From Prevotella jejuni (lineage in GTDB: Bacteria; Bacteroidota; Bacteroidia; Bacteroidales; Bacteroidaceae), in the NCBI RefSeq assembly GCF_900187995.1, contig NZ_FZNZ01000023.1, forward strand, positions 1-64,000: a stretch of DNA of 64,000 nt, read 5' to 3'. The notes under the pieces are model-generated. The model did no database searches. It was not told the DNA's origin and saw nothing but the letters and a program-made list of their open reading frames with translations. Below are positions 8,922 through 16,203 of this stretch, in pieces. Position numbers and translations under genes: made by a program. Position 1 is the first letter of the stretch. The number at the start of each line of letters is the position of its first letter.

Positions 8922-10466
8922 ATGTGGCTGAATTCTTATTCCCATCTTTTTAAGGCAACGATAGCTTGTACAAGCTTATTATTCTCGCCGGTAGTTCTTT
9001 CAACGGTTCATGCTCAGGAACAGAATGTTGTTGTGATTAACCCGACTGACTCTCCTTCAGATATTGTTCGTAAGGCTGCAAATGTTGTTCCTTCTGCTCG
9101 TCAGTTCAATTGGCAGCGTCAGGAGCTTACTGCTTTCTTGCACTATGGTGTTAATACCTATACTGGTAGAGAGTGGGGAGATGGCAAGGAGTCGCCTGCT
9201 ATCTTCAATCCTACCAACCTTGATGCAGACCAGTGGATACGTGAGTTAAAGGCTGCAGGCTTCAAGTGTGCCATCCTTACTTGTAAACACCACGATGGTT
9301 TCTGTTTGTGGCCATCGGCTTATACGGAGCATAGCGTTAAACACTCGCCTTGGAAGAATGGTAAGGGTGATGTCGTCCGTGAGGTGAGCGATGCTTGTAA
9401 GAAGTATGGTATGGAATTTGGTGTTTACCTTTCTCCTTGGGACCGTAATTCTCCGTTGTATGGAACCGACGCTTATAATGATTTCTTTGTTAAGCAGTTG
9501 ACAGAATTGCTTACGCAATATGGTAAGATAAGCGAGGTCTGGTTTGATGGTGCTTGTGGTGAGGGTCCAAACGGTAAGAAGCAGGTGTATGACTTTGTAC
9601 GTTGGTATGAGCTTATCCGTAAGCTACAGCCTGAGGCCGTGATAGCTGTTATGGGACCTGATGTACGTTGGGTTGGAACAGAGACAGGACGTGGTCGTGA
9701 GATGGAATGGAGTGTTGTGCCTAAGGATAATCTCGACCAGGATGCTATTGCGAAGAACTCACAGCAGGAGGTGCTGACGGCACCTGTTGGCGATATGATG
9801 GGTCAGGACCTTGGTAGTCGCAAGAAGATTGAGAAGGCAAAGTCGCTCGTCTGGTATCCAGCTGAGATTGATGTGTCTATTCGTCCAGGTTGGTTCTATC
9901 ATGAGGAACAGGACAGTAAGGTCAAGTCTCCAAAGGAGTTGATGGATATCTACTTTACTTCTGTAGGAATGAATGGCGTACTTCTCCTAAATCTCCCTCC
10001 TAATAAGGAAGGTAGACTGTCTGATGCTGATGTGAGAAGTCTTCGTGGTTTCCGCCAGTTGTATGTAACAACCTTCACTGATAACCTCTTAGCGAAGGCT
10101 AAGGTTACTTGTTCTCTGTCAGAGGGGAAGGGCCGCAATGTCATTGATGATAATTATGACACCTCTGTACGTCCTAAGATGAAGGACGGTAAGGCGGTCT
10201 TCTCATTTAAACTGAACAAACCTGTCACCTTCAATGTCTTGTCTGTTCAGGAGGATATCCGTAAGGGGCAGCGTGTAGAAAAGTTCTTACTCGAAGTAAA
10301 GGATGCCAAGGGTAATTGGAAGAAAGTTACTGAGGGAACAACTGTTGGGCATAAGCGTTTGTTGAAATTCCCTGTTGAGACCGCTAAGGAGGTGCGCCTT
10401 ATCATTAGTGAGGTGCGTGCCGTACCTGCTATCTCTGAGATTGGTTTGTACCGATTAAGAGATTAA
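8922..10466 (+). CDS. Alpha-L-fucosidase (GH29), secreted
   Basis: Removes alpha-L-fucose from glycans by a retaining mechanism. With the ATG at 8922 the protein has 514 residues and begins with a signal peptide ending near VHAQ, so it is exported to the periplasm or surface. GH29 landmarks are FLHYGVNTYTGREWG, CKHHDGF (about 122) and EVWFDGACGEG with the probable nucleophile Asp at about 209. The C-terminal 140 residues look like a discoidin-type (F5/8) carbohydrate-binding sandwich. A longer frame from TTG 8877 is rejected because it starts inside the promoter. It is divergent from the amino-sugar operon, and a terminator follows. Confidence 0.92.
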   Translation: MWLNSYSHLFKATIACTSLLFSPVVLSTVHAQEQNVVVINPTDSPSDIVRKAANVVPSARQFNWQRQELTAFLHYGVNTYTGREWGDGKESPAIFNPTNLDADQWIRELKAAGFKCAILTCKHHDGFCLWPSAYTEHSVKHSPWKNGKGDVVREVSDACKKYGMEFGVYLSPWDRNSPLYGTDAYNDFFVKQLTELLTQYGKISEVWFDGACGEGPNGKKQVYDFVRWYELIRKLQPEAVIAVMGPDVRWVGTETGRGREMEWSVVPKDNLDQDAIAKNSQQEVLTAPVGDMMGQDLGSRKKIEKAKSLVWYPAEIDVSIRPGWFYHEEQDSKVKSPKELMDIYFTSVGMNGVLLLNLPPNKEGRLSDADVRSLRGFRQLYVTTFTDNLLAKAKVTCSLSEGKGRNVIDDNYDTSVRPKMKDGKAVFSFKLNKPVTFNVLSVQEDIRKGQRVEKFLLEVKDAKGNWKKVTEGTTVGHKRLLKFPVETAKEVRLIISEVRAVPAISEIGLYRLRD

Positions 10467-10829
10467 GCGGCCACCACTTAGGCTTAATAAGACAAGCAAT
10501 ACAATAAATGGACGTACAAAGTGTGCGTCCATTTTTTATTTTAAGTCTGGTGTGTTATTGGTTAATAGCAATCATTTTCCGTCCGAACAGCGTATGTACA
10601 AGGTGCTTGTGAGTCTATCTATGGAGAAGTATCTGTTCTTGTGTTTACCTTTGTTCAATCCTTTTATGTCCTATTCCAAAGGTCTCATATCGTTGACAAT
10701 TATGTGCCGTTTGATATACGCTGCCCAAAGTAAGAGGAGTAGGAATAGTAGACAATCTTCTATATTACGATACTGTTGTCTTATTCCTTTTATTTCCAAT
10801 GACTCTTAATCTTATCTTCTCAACCCGTA
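10467..10829. other. Intergenic region after the fucosidase
   Basis: Apart from the terminator at 10508-10537 I see no feature. A short open frame at 10552-10809 has no homology that I recognise, no promoter and atypical composition, so it is left out. Confidence 0.5.
10508..10537 (+). terminator. Terminator of the GH29 gene
   Basis: ATGGACG (10508-10514) pairs with CGTCCAT (10526-10532), and the hairpin runs into TTTTTT. It lies 42 nt past the stop codon. Confidence 0.85.
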
Positions 10830-11714
10830 TTATTGCTTCTTAAATATCAATAGGTTGTCTGCGTATTCCTTCCAGTCAGCCACTCCACAGCTGCTACCAG
10901 TTGGTGTGCGATAGAAGGTGTTGCCGTTGTTTCCACCTGTCAGATAGATGGCATCGGTAAAACCGTAGTCGGCAAGGGCTTGTGCAAAGTCGTAGAGCGA
11001 CTCATTGTGGATTGTCTCAACATACCAGATGGCCGTAGAGCCTGCCTTACGAGCCAAGGCACAGCGTGTCACCTTACCCTTTAAGGCAAACTGTCGCTCA
11101 CATATTTGTCCTGCTGATACGAGTGCAAATTGACGGAACATACTGCCATTGTGGGCTTTGACATACTCTTTTATGGAATCGTCCTGACCGATACCTATTT
11201 GCCACTTGTCGCCAGCGATAATCACAAAGCCTGCCTTATTATGGTTGCTTGCATACTCCTTACCTTGATAGATAAAGTCGCCTATGTATTTGTATTGATG
11301 GTTTTCATCCCAATAGAAGTCCCAGCCATGTGTGACAAGACAGACGGTAGAGTCGCTGTCAGAAGGGGCCGTACGAGATAGAGTAGGCGTGAGTCCGTGT
11401 AGTTCGTATAGTCTCATACCCACGCCATAGAGCGAGTCTACCTTCATTGTCACCCCTTGTAAAGTGTCTGTCGGCATCTTCTCTAAATCGCGAATGACTT
11501 CTGTTGACGTACGACTCAGTGGGTAGTCAAAGGCAAGGGTACGGTTCATTGCTTTCTGCCAGAAGTAGAAGGTTGTAGCCGAAAGGACGAGAATAACAAG
11601 CAGAACAAGACCTTTCCACCATCTGCGGGATGCTGGTTGCTGCTTGTCTGTTGGCTGAGAAGGCTTGAATCCTTCACCTCCTAAGAACTGAATATCGTCG
11701 TCATTATAGGTCAT
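10830..11714 (-). CDS. Membrane-anchored phosphodiester glycosidase-like protein (NAGPA/DUF2233 type)
   Basis: A 294-residue protein with a hydrophilic N-terminus and one membrane helix at about 33-50, so most of it should face the periplasm. The C-terminal part follows the phosphodiester glycosidase pattern: RCALARKAG, a YVETIHNESLYDFAQAL segment, then FTDAIYLTGGNNG, matching the usual LDGGGS-like ending. Such domains cleave sugar-1-phosphate diesters in cell-wall or surface polymers; the real substrate here is unknown. The central Asp of the usual LDGG is Thr here, so activity is uncertain. Its start overlaps the LytTR gene by 11 nt, suggesting translational coupling. Confidence 0.72.
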   Translation of the reverse strand: MTYNDDDIQFLGGEGFKPSQPTDKQQPASRRWWKGLVLLVILVLSATTFYFWQKAMNRTLAFDYPLSRTSTEVIRDLEKMPTDTLQGVTMKVDSLYGVGMRLYELHGLTPTLSRTAPSDSDSTVCLVTHGWDFYWDENHQYKYIGDFIYQGKEYASNHNKAGFVIIAGDKWQIGIGQDDSIKEYVKAHNGSMFRQFALVSAGQICERQFALKGKVTRCALARKAGSTAIWYVETIHNESLYDFAQALADYGFTDAIYLTGGNNGNTFYRTPTGSSCGVADWKEYADNLLIFKKQ

Positions 11715-12081
11715 TCTGCTTTTGTTTTATACCCTCTTCAAGCAGCTGCAGCGCTTTATGAGAGATGGAGTTGAGTACTATCTTTTGTGGTATTTCTTTC
11801 CTCCAAAGGCTCAGCTGGTCTTTCTTAGTGTCTATTCTACAGATATAGTGAAGGTTGAGAACATATTGTTTACCCACCCTTACAAATACAATTTCCTGTT
11901 GTCTCATCTGTTGATCAATGAGCTCTGTGATGGCTTTAAGGTTCATCCATAACTGTAACTCCTCCCCATTTGAAAGCGTCATCACACAGTAGTTGCCGTC
12001 TGACCGGATATAAAGTATCTCGTCAAACGCCAGTCGCATCATCTCAGTGCTCCCGTTTTGTATGATTAACAGCTGTTTCAC
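11704..12081 (-). CDS. Stand-alone LytTR DNA-binding regulator
   Basis: A 125-residue protein consisting almost only of a LytTR domain: LAFDEILYIRSDGNYCVMTL, the FVRVGKQYVLNLHYICRID strand region, and a short C-terminal helix. LytTR domains bind direct repeats in promoters and are usually fused to receivers; here no receiver or membrane part is present, so its activity may be set by abundance or by its partner. It overlaps the phosphodiester glycosidase-like gene by 11 nt on the same strand, so the two probably act in one process. Confidence 0.88.
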   Translation of the reverse strand: MKQLLIIQNGSTEMMRLAFDEILYIRSDGNYCVMTLSNGEELQLWMNLKAITELIDQQMRQQEIVFVRVGKQYVLNLHYICRIDTKKDQLSLWRKEIPQKIVLNSISHKALQLLEEGIKQKQNDL

Positions 12082-12197
12082 TCTCTATTGCTAACAGATT
12101 GTTATACTTCTGCAAATGTAGTAATAAAAAGCTATACTCTTGTTGCTTTGTATCGAAAATCTATTCTTTTCAGTCAATCAATGCCTTAGAATAGCTA

Positions 12198-12818
12198 CTA
12201 ACAGAAGTCTTCTCGATGGGTTACATACAGGTCGATAAAGAGTTTAACTCTTGCCAACAACTCCCTTATATGTGTCCATATAGCCCTCGGATGGCGTACG
12301 TCATCAGCATTATAACCCACTGCTTTAATGTTCATCTTGTCTGCTAAGAAGATGCTACGCTCGTTGTGCCATTTTTGAGAGATGATAATCATGTCATGAA
12401 TACCGAAATTTTGTTTGCTATTCCTCAAAGACAGCAGGGTACGATAGCCTTGTCCGTCCATCATGATGATGCTATCTGGCACACCCCTTTCTATCAGGTC
12501 GTGGCGCATTGTTTGTGGTTCGTCATATCCTTCTCGCCTGTCTCCACTAATGATAAGCTGTCTGAACTTCCCGTGTTTGTAGAGTTCTGCTGTCGCATTG
12601 ATACGTGCCAAGTAAAACGAACTTGGTCTTTTACCGTCTCTTGTCTTTGGGTTAGTGCCGAGCAACAAGGCTGTCTGCATAGTGGGAACGTCATTGATGT
12701 TACTGAATGTCCTACCTTCTGCATTCCTGTCAACACTGATGTTGCATAGTGCGATGATGATGACAAGTATGACAAGGATAGCGATGGAGGAATAAAGTAT
12801 TTGTCTTCTTCGTTTCAT
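12198..12818 (-). CDS. SanA/YdcF-like DUF218 envelope protein
   Basis: A 206-residue protein with an N-terminal membrane helix (about 8-27) and a DUF218 domain: ALLLGTNP, FYLARINATAELY, LIISGD, an acidic turn and IIISQKWHNERS. It corresponds to E. coli SanA, an inner-membrane protein needed for envelope barrier function against vancomycin; the biochemical activity is not established. It stands alone, 116 nt upstream of the LytTR gene on the same strand. Confidence 0.88.
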   Translation of the reverse strand: MKRRRQILYSSIAILVILVIIIALCNISVDRNAEGRTFSNINDVPTMQTALLLGTNPKTRDGKRPSSFYLARINATAELYKHGKFRQLIISGDRREGYDEPQTMRHDLIERGVPDSIIMMDGQGYRTLLSLRNSKQNFGIHDMIIISQKWHNERSIFLADKMNIKAVGYNADDVRHPRAIWTHIRELLARVKLFIDLYVTHREDFC

Positions 12819-13343
12819 CTGATTATGTATTTATTGAATCATTACGTATGAGTGTACTTTGTCTTGATACCTTTTCTGATTATCTCGATGCAAAGTTATA
12901 CTTTCTCTCTTACCAATCACCATCTTTCTTCCACCTGCTGATGAAATGGTAGTGAGCGTGTATGAAATAGCGTAGTTTGTCTTTATTTAGATAAAACATT
13001 CCTTTGTACTTCATTGCCGAGCATCATAAATTATTGAGCGTAGTCTTTTTTTCGTGGGAAAATATGTGGGGGAAATTCACTTGTAACGGCAGAAACTGGC
13101 TTTCTGTGAGTTCTGTATGTGTACAAAACTTACATTTATCTATCAGAGAAGGGTCTGACTCTTTTGTTTTCACTTACATGCTTATAGTGTATCTCGGCAA
13201 TCACGCCATATTTTGAGAGAATTAATAAGATAGCAAAAAAACTTTACATGCGTGTTAGCTAAATATTCTCTTAGATGGTGAAGGATATGTCTTGCAGTAG
13301 CATATATAATATTCAATAAATCAGTATGTTATGAATAGCATTA

Positions 13344-13453
13344 AAGAAGACGCCCTTCTTGCTCCAAGAAGGGCGTCTTCTGTCAGCAAGAAGGGCATGT
13401 TCTCGAGTGAAGAAGGGCCTTTTCTTGTCCCATCTCTGCGCCCTTTCTGAATG
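13344..13453. repeat. 22-bp-period array, family 1, copy A (5 units)
   Basis: Five consecutive 22-bp units start at 13344, 13366, 13388, 13410 and 13432. Each has AAGAAG...CTTCT-type arms around a variable centre, e.g. AAGAAGACGCCCTTCTT and AAGAAGGGCATGTTCT, then 5-6 variable bases. Units 1 and 2 are inverted relative to each other. Copy B at 31914 is similar for about 170 bp including flanks. Confidence 0.85.
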
Positions 13454-13590
13454 GAGAGAAAAGTTGTAAGCGAAATATCCCAACATTTTTTGTCTGTCCA
13501 TTGTGTGTTCTCTCTTCTATTATCTGTCATTTAATAGGGTTAACCTCTGTAATTTGTTCTGTGAGAGAAACACCTCCCCACCTTCTTAGC

Positions 13591-13803
13591 CTTCGTTCCG
13601 TTTAGATAGAGAAAGCATTCCCCTGCACTTCACCCTTCGTTCCGTTCTCATTAAGAAAATTGTCAACGATAGCAGAAACGCTCTGTGCTCTCTGTCGGCC
13701 GGAGGCCTTCTGTGGGTTCGAAACGTGAGTAAACAGGCTCCGTGAACTCTGTGAGCTCTGTGAGAGAAAAAAATACCCAGCACTTCACCCTTTGCTCCCT
13801 TCA
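13591..13803. repeat. Degenerate repeat block
   Basis: CTTCGTTCCG recurs 44 bp apart, and GCACTTCACCCTT plus a similar tail recurs at about 13626 and 13781. CTCTGTGAG is tandemly duplicated near 13750. It may be a decayed relative of the 22-bp-period arrays, as 44 is twice 22, but this is weak. Confidence 0.4.
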
Positions 13804-13848
13804 GTGGGAATACAAACTCCAATCCGTTTGAATCTATCGTATATACAG

Positions 13849-13880
13849 GAAAAGCCGTTACCTCAGATGAAGTAACGGCT
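13849..13880 (-). terminator. Terminator of pgk
   Basis: AGCCGTTAC (13853-13861) pairs perfectly with GTAACGGCT (13872-13880); on the minus strand the stem is followed by TTTT. It lies 25 nt past the pgk stop codon. Confidence 0.85.
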
Positions 13881-13905
13881 TGTGTATGTTTGAGAGAAAA
13901 ATCTC

Positions 13906-15156
13906 TTACTTCTCGATAGCTGCAACGCCTGGGAGCACCTTACCCTCGATAGCCTCGAGCATAGCACCACCACCAGTAGAAACGTATGAAACCTTGTCAG
14001 CAAGACCGAACTTGTTAACAGCAGCAACAGAGTCACCACCACCAACGAGTGAGTAAGCACCGTTCTCCTGAGTTGCCTGTGCTACAGCCTTAGCAATCTC
14101 ACCAGTACCCTTAGCGAAGTTCTCCAACTCGAACACGCCTACAGGACCGTTCCAAAGGATTGTCTTAGAAGCGAGGATAATCTTCTTCCATGCCTCGATG
14201 CTCTCCTCTGATGCGTCCATACCTTCCCACTCATCAGGAATCTGGTCGATAGGGAATACCTTGCGCTCAGTGTCGTTAGAGAAGTCTTTACCGCAAACAG
14301 TGGCTACTGAGAGTGAAAGGTTTACGCCCTTCTCCTTAGCAGCAGCGATTACGTTCAATGCCTCTGGCATCAAGTCGTCCTCGTGGAGAGACTTACCAAT
14401 CTTACCACCCTGTGCCTTGATGAAGGTATAACCCATACCACCGCCGATGATAAGGTTGTCTACCTTGTCGAGGAGGTTCTTGATTACACCGAGCTTAGAG
14501 CTTACCTTTGAACCACCGATGATAGCGGTGAATGGATGCTGAGCGTTCTTCAATACGTTATTGATAGCTGTAACCTCTTTCTCCATGAGGTAGCCTAACA
14601 TCTTGTGGTCTGCATCGAAATAGTCAGCGATAACTGCTGTAGATGCATGCTTGCGGTGAGCTGTACCGAAGGCGTCGTTTACATATACGTCAGCGTATGA
14701 AGCGAGCTTCTTAGCGAAGTCCTTCTGACGATCCTTCATCTCTGCCTTTGCAGCGTCATACTCTGGTGTACCCTTCTCAACACCTACTGGTTTGCCTTCC
14801 TCTTCTGGGTAGTAACGAAGGTTCTCAAGCAAGAGAGCCTCGCCTGGCTTTAGTGCAGCAGCCTCAGCCTCAGCGTTACCAGCGTCCTTAGCGAACTTAA
14901 CCTCGACACCAAGAGCATCACTTACGTTCTTAACAATCTGGCTCAATGAGAGCTCTGGCTTTACCTTTCCCTTTGGCTTACCCATGTGGCTCATCATAAT
15001 GAGGGCGCCACCGTCGGCCAATATCTTCTTTAGTGTTGGCAGAGCACCACGGATACGTGTGTCGTCAGTTACGTGGCCCTTCTCATCCAAAGGCACATTG
15101 AAGTCTACGCGGACGATAGCTTTATGTCCTGCGAAGTTAAAATCGTTAATTTTCAT
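13906..15156 (-). CDS. pgk: Phosphoglycerate kinase
   Basis: Transfers the phosphate of 1,3-bisphosphoglycerate to ADP in glycolysis. The 416-residue protein has the family length. Motifs include [11 protein letters not shown], the substrate-binding [10 protein letters not shown], and the C-terminal GGGDSVAAV with [12 protein letters not shown]. The start is the ATG at 15156 (MKINDFNF); the frame can be extended to a TTG at 15198, but that lies in the promoter, where TATTTTTG on the minus strand forms a -7 element. Divergently arranged with queC across a 110-bp gap. Confidence 0.96.
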   Translation of the reverse strand: MKINDFNFAGHKAIVRVDFNVPLDEKGHVTDDTRIRGALPTLKKILADGGALIMMSHMGKPKGKVKPELSLSQIVKNVSDALGVEVKFAKDAGNAEAEAAALKPGEALLLENLRYYPEEEGKPVGVEKGTPEYDAAKAEMKDRQKDFAKKLASYADVYVNDAFGTAHRKHASTAVIADYFDADHKMLGYLMEKEVTAINNVLKNAQHPFTAIIGGSKVSSKLGVIKNLLDKVDNLIIGGGMGYTFIKAQGGKIGKSLHEDDLMPEALNVIAAAKEKGVNLSLSVATVCGKDFSNDTERKVFPIDQIPDEWEGMDASEESIEAWKKIILASKTILWNGPVGVFELENFAKGTGEIAKAVAQATQENGAYSLVGGGDSVAAVNKFGLADKVSYVSTGGGAMLEAIEGKVLPGVAAIEK

Positions 15157-15194
15157 TTGTTCTTTATTATTTGTAATGTTATTATTTCCTTGTG

Positions 15195-15203
15195 GCAAAA
15201 ATA
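15195..15203 (-). promoter_or_regulatory. Probable -7 element of the pgk promoter
   Basis: TATTTTTGC on the minus strand fits TAnnTTTG. The nearest TTTG upstream is 25 nt away, longer than the usual 19-21, so only the -7 part is convincing. Confidence 0.55.
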
Positions 15204-15246
15204 CTAATTTTTAATGGATTGGTGAAATCAAACACTATCTTTTTTG

Positions 15247-15255
15247 TATATTTGC
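15247..15255 (+). promoter_or_regulatory. Probable -7 element of the queC promoter
   Basis: TATATTTGC fits TAnnTTTG, 12 nt upstream of the first queC ATG. A TTGG lies 25 nt further upstream, outside ideal spacing. Transcription would begin close to the start codon. Confidence 0.55.
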
Positions 15256-15266
15256 AGAAAAATAAG

Positions 15267-15929
15267 ATGGTAATGAAAGATTCGGTTATTATTGTTAGTG
15301 GTGGGTTAGACTCCATTACGTTGCTTTATGATAAGGCGGAGACTATCGCCTTGGCTATCTCTTTCGACTATGGTCAGAATCACGGGTCTAAGGAACTGCC
15401 TTATGCTCAGTATCATTGTGAGAAGTTGGGTATCCCGCATATTACTATCCCTTTGTCGTTTATGCACGAGTATTTTAAGAGTTCGCTACTTGATGGTGCT
15501 GAGGCTATTCCAGAGGGACATTATGCGGAGGAGAATATGAAATCGACGGTTGTTCCTTTCCGTAATGGTATTATGCTTGCGATAGCGACGGGTATTGCTG
15601 AGAGTCATGAGTTGAAGCGTGTGTATATTGCTAACCATGGTGGCGACCATACCATTTATCCTGACTGCCGTCCTGAGTTTATCAATGCGATGAATGGTGC
15701 TACGGAGGCGGGCACTTTTGTGAAGGTTTGTGTTGAGGCTCCTTATACGGAGATTACTAAGGCTGAAATCGTGGCACGTGGTGCTGCGTTGGGAATTGAC
15801 TATGCTAAGACTTGGAGTTGCTATAAGGGTAGCGACGTACACTGTGGTAAGTGTGGTACGTGTGTAGAACGTAGAGAAGCCTTTGAAGCGGCGGGAGTGA
15901 AGGACCCGACTGTTTATAGTGAGGATTAA
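15267..15929 (+). CDS. queC: 7-cyano-7-deazaguanine synthase
   Basis: Converts 7-carboxy-7-deazaguanine to preQ0 using ATP and ammonia, a step towards queuosine in tRNA. The protein has 220 residues from ATG 15267 (or 218 from 15273; both ATGs precede KDSVIIVSGG). The PP-loop SGGLDS is at the N-terminus, and the zinc-binding cysteines are seen in SCYKGSDVHCGKCGTCVERR near the end. An upstream TTG extension is rejected because it lies before the promoter. No other queuosine genes are adjacent. Confidence 0.95.
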   Translation: MVMKDSVIIVSGGLDSITLLYDKAETIALAISFDYGQNHGSKELPYAQYHCEKLGIPHITIPLSFMHEYFKSSLLDGAEAIPEGHYAEENMKSTVVPFRNGIMLAIATGIAESHELKRVYIANHGGDHTIYPDCRPEFINAMNGATEAGTFVKVCVEAPYTEITKAEIVARGAALGIDYAKTWSCYKGSDVHCGKCGTCVERREAFEAAGVKDPTVYSED

Positions 15930-15975
15930 CAGCATTTGGCTGTTGCTGCTTATCCTTTGATTGCTAAAAATAAAA

Positions 15976-16010
15976 AGGGGATGTGCCATAATAAGGACGT
16001 CCCTCTTTTT
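15976..16010 (+). terminator. Terminator of queC
   Basis: AGGGGATGT pairs with ACGTCCCT (one bulge, one G-U) and runs into CTTTTTG, 46 nt past the queC stop codon. Confidence 0.65.
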
Positions 16011-16033
16011 GTATCCTCATACTTACCCTGTCA

Positions 16034-16099
16034 GCAAAAAGGTCTACCTTTTTTGGCAAAAGGGTTGACCTTTTTCGCAAAAAGGGTCTACCTTTTTAC
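16034..16099. repeat. 22-bp-period array, family 4 (3 units)
   Basis: Three palindromic units of the type AAAAAGGTCTACCTTTTT. The conserved ACC ends at 16048, 16070 and 16092, exactly 22 bp apart. It lies between the convergent ends of queC and the nfn fusion gene. Confidence 0.75.
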
Positions 16100-16140
16100 T
16101 ATAAGGAGCGATTGTTTTTACAAAGATCTTGCTTGTTACT

Positions 16141-16180
16141 AAAAAAAACGAGGATGCGTCTGGTTTGACACACCCTCGTC
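16141..16180 (-). terminator. Terminator of the nfn fusion gene
   Basis: On the minus strand GACGAGGGTG and CATCCTCGT form a stem with one mismatch, followed by eight T residues (A8 at 16141-16148 on the plus strand). It lies 24 nt past the stop codon. Confidence 0.8.
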
Positions 16181-16203
16181 TCGTTATTTATCCCCTGTTG
16201 GGA

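Larger units (their letters stand above)
12819..13848. other. Long intergenic region with repeats
   Basis: No convincing gene in this kilobase. It contains the 22-bp-period array at 13344-13453 and a degenerate repeat block at about 13591-13803, in which GCACTTCACCCTT followed by a GYTCC-type tail occurs twice and CTTCGTTCCG occurs at 13591 and 13635 (44 bp apart). Small open frames here run through the repeats and change frame with them, so I do not call them genes. Confidence 0.6.

Noticed and set aside
10552..10809. 85-codon frame after the fucosidase
   Set aside because: No promoter, no recognisable domain, composition unlike the neighbours.
13004..13216. 70-codon frame in the gap before the first family 1 array
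   Set aside because: No supporting signal; no recognisable protein.
13344..13453. CRISPR array
   Set aside because: The units are imperfect, the spacing leaves only 5-6 variable bases and no cas genes are present. The same holds for the other 22-bp arrays.
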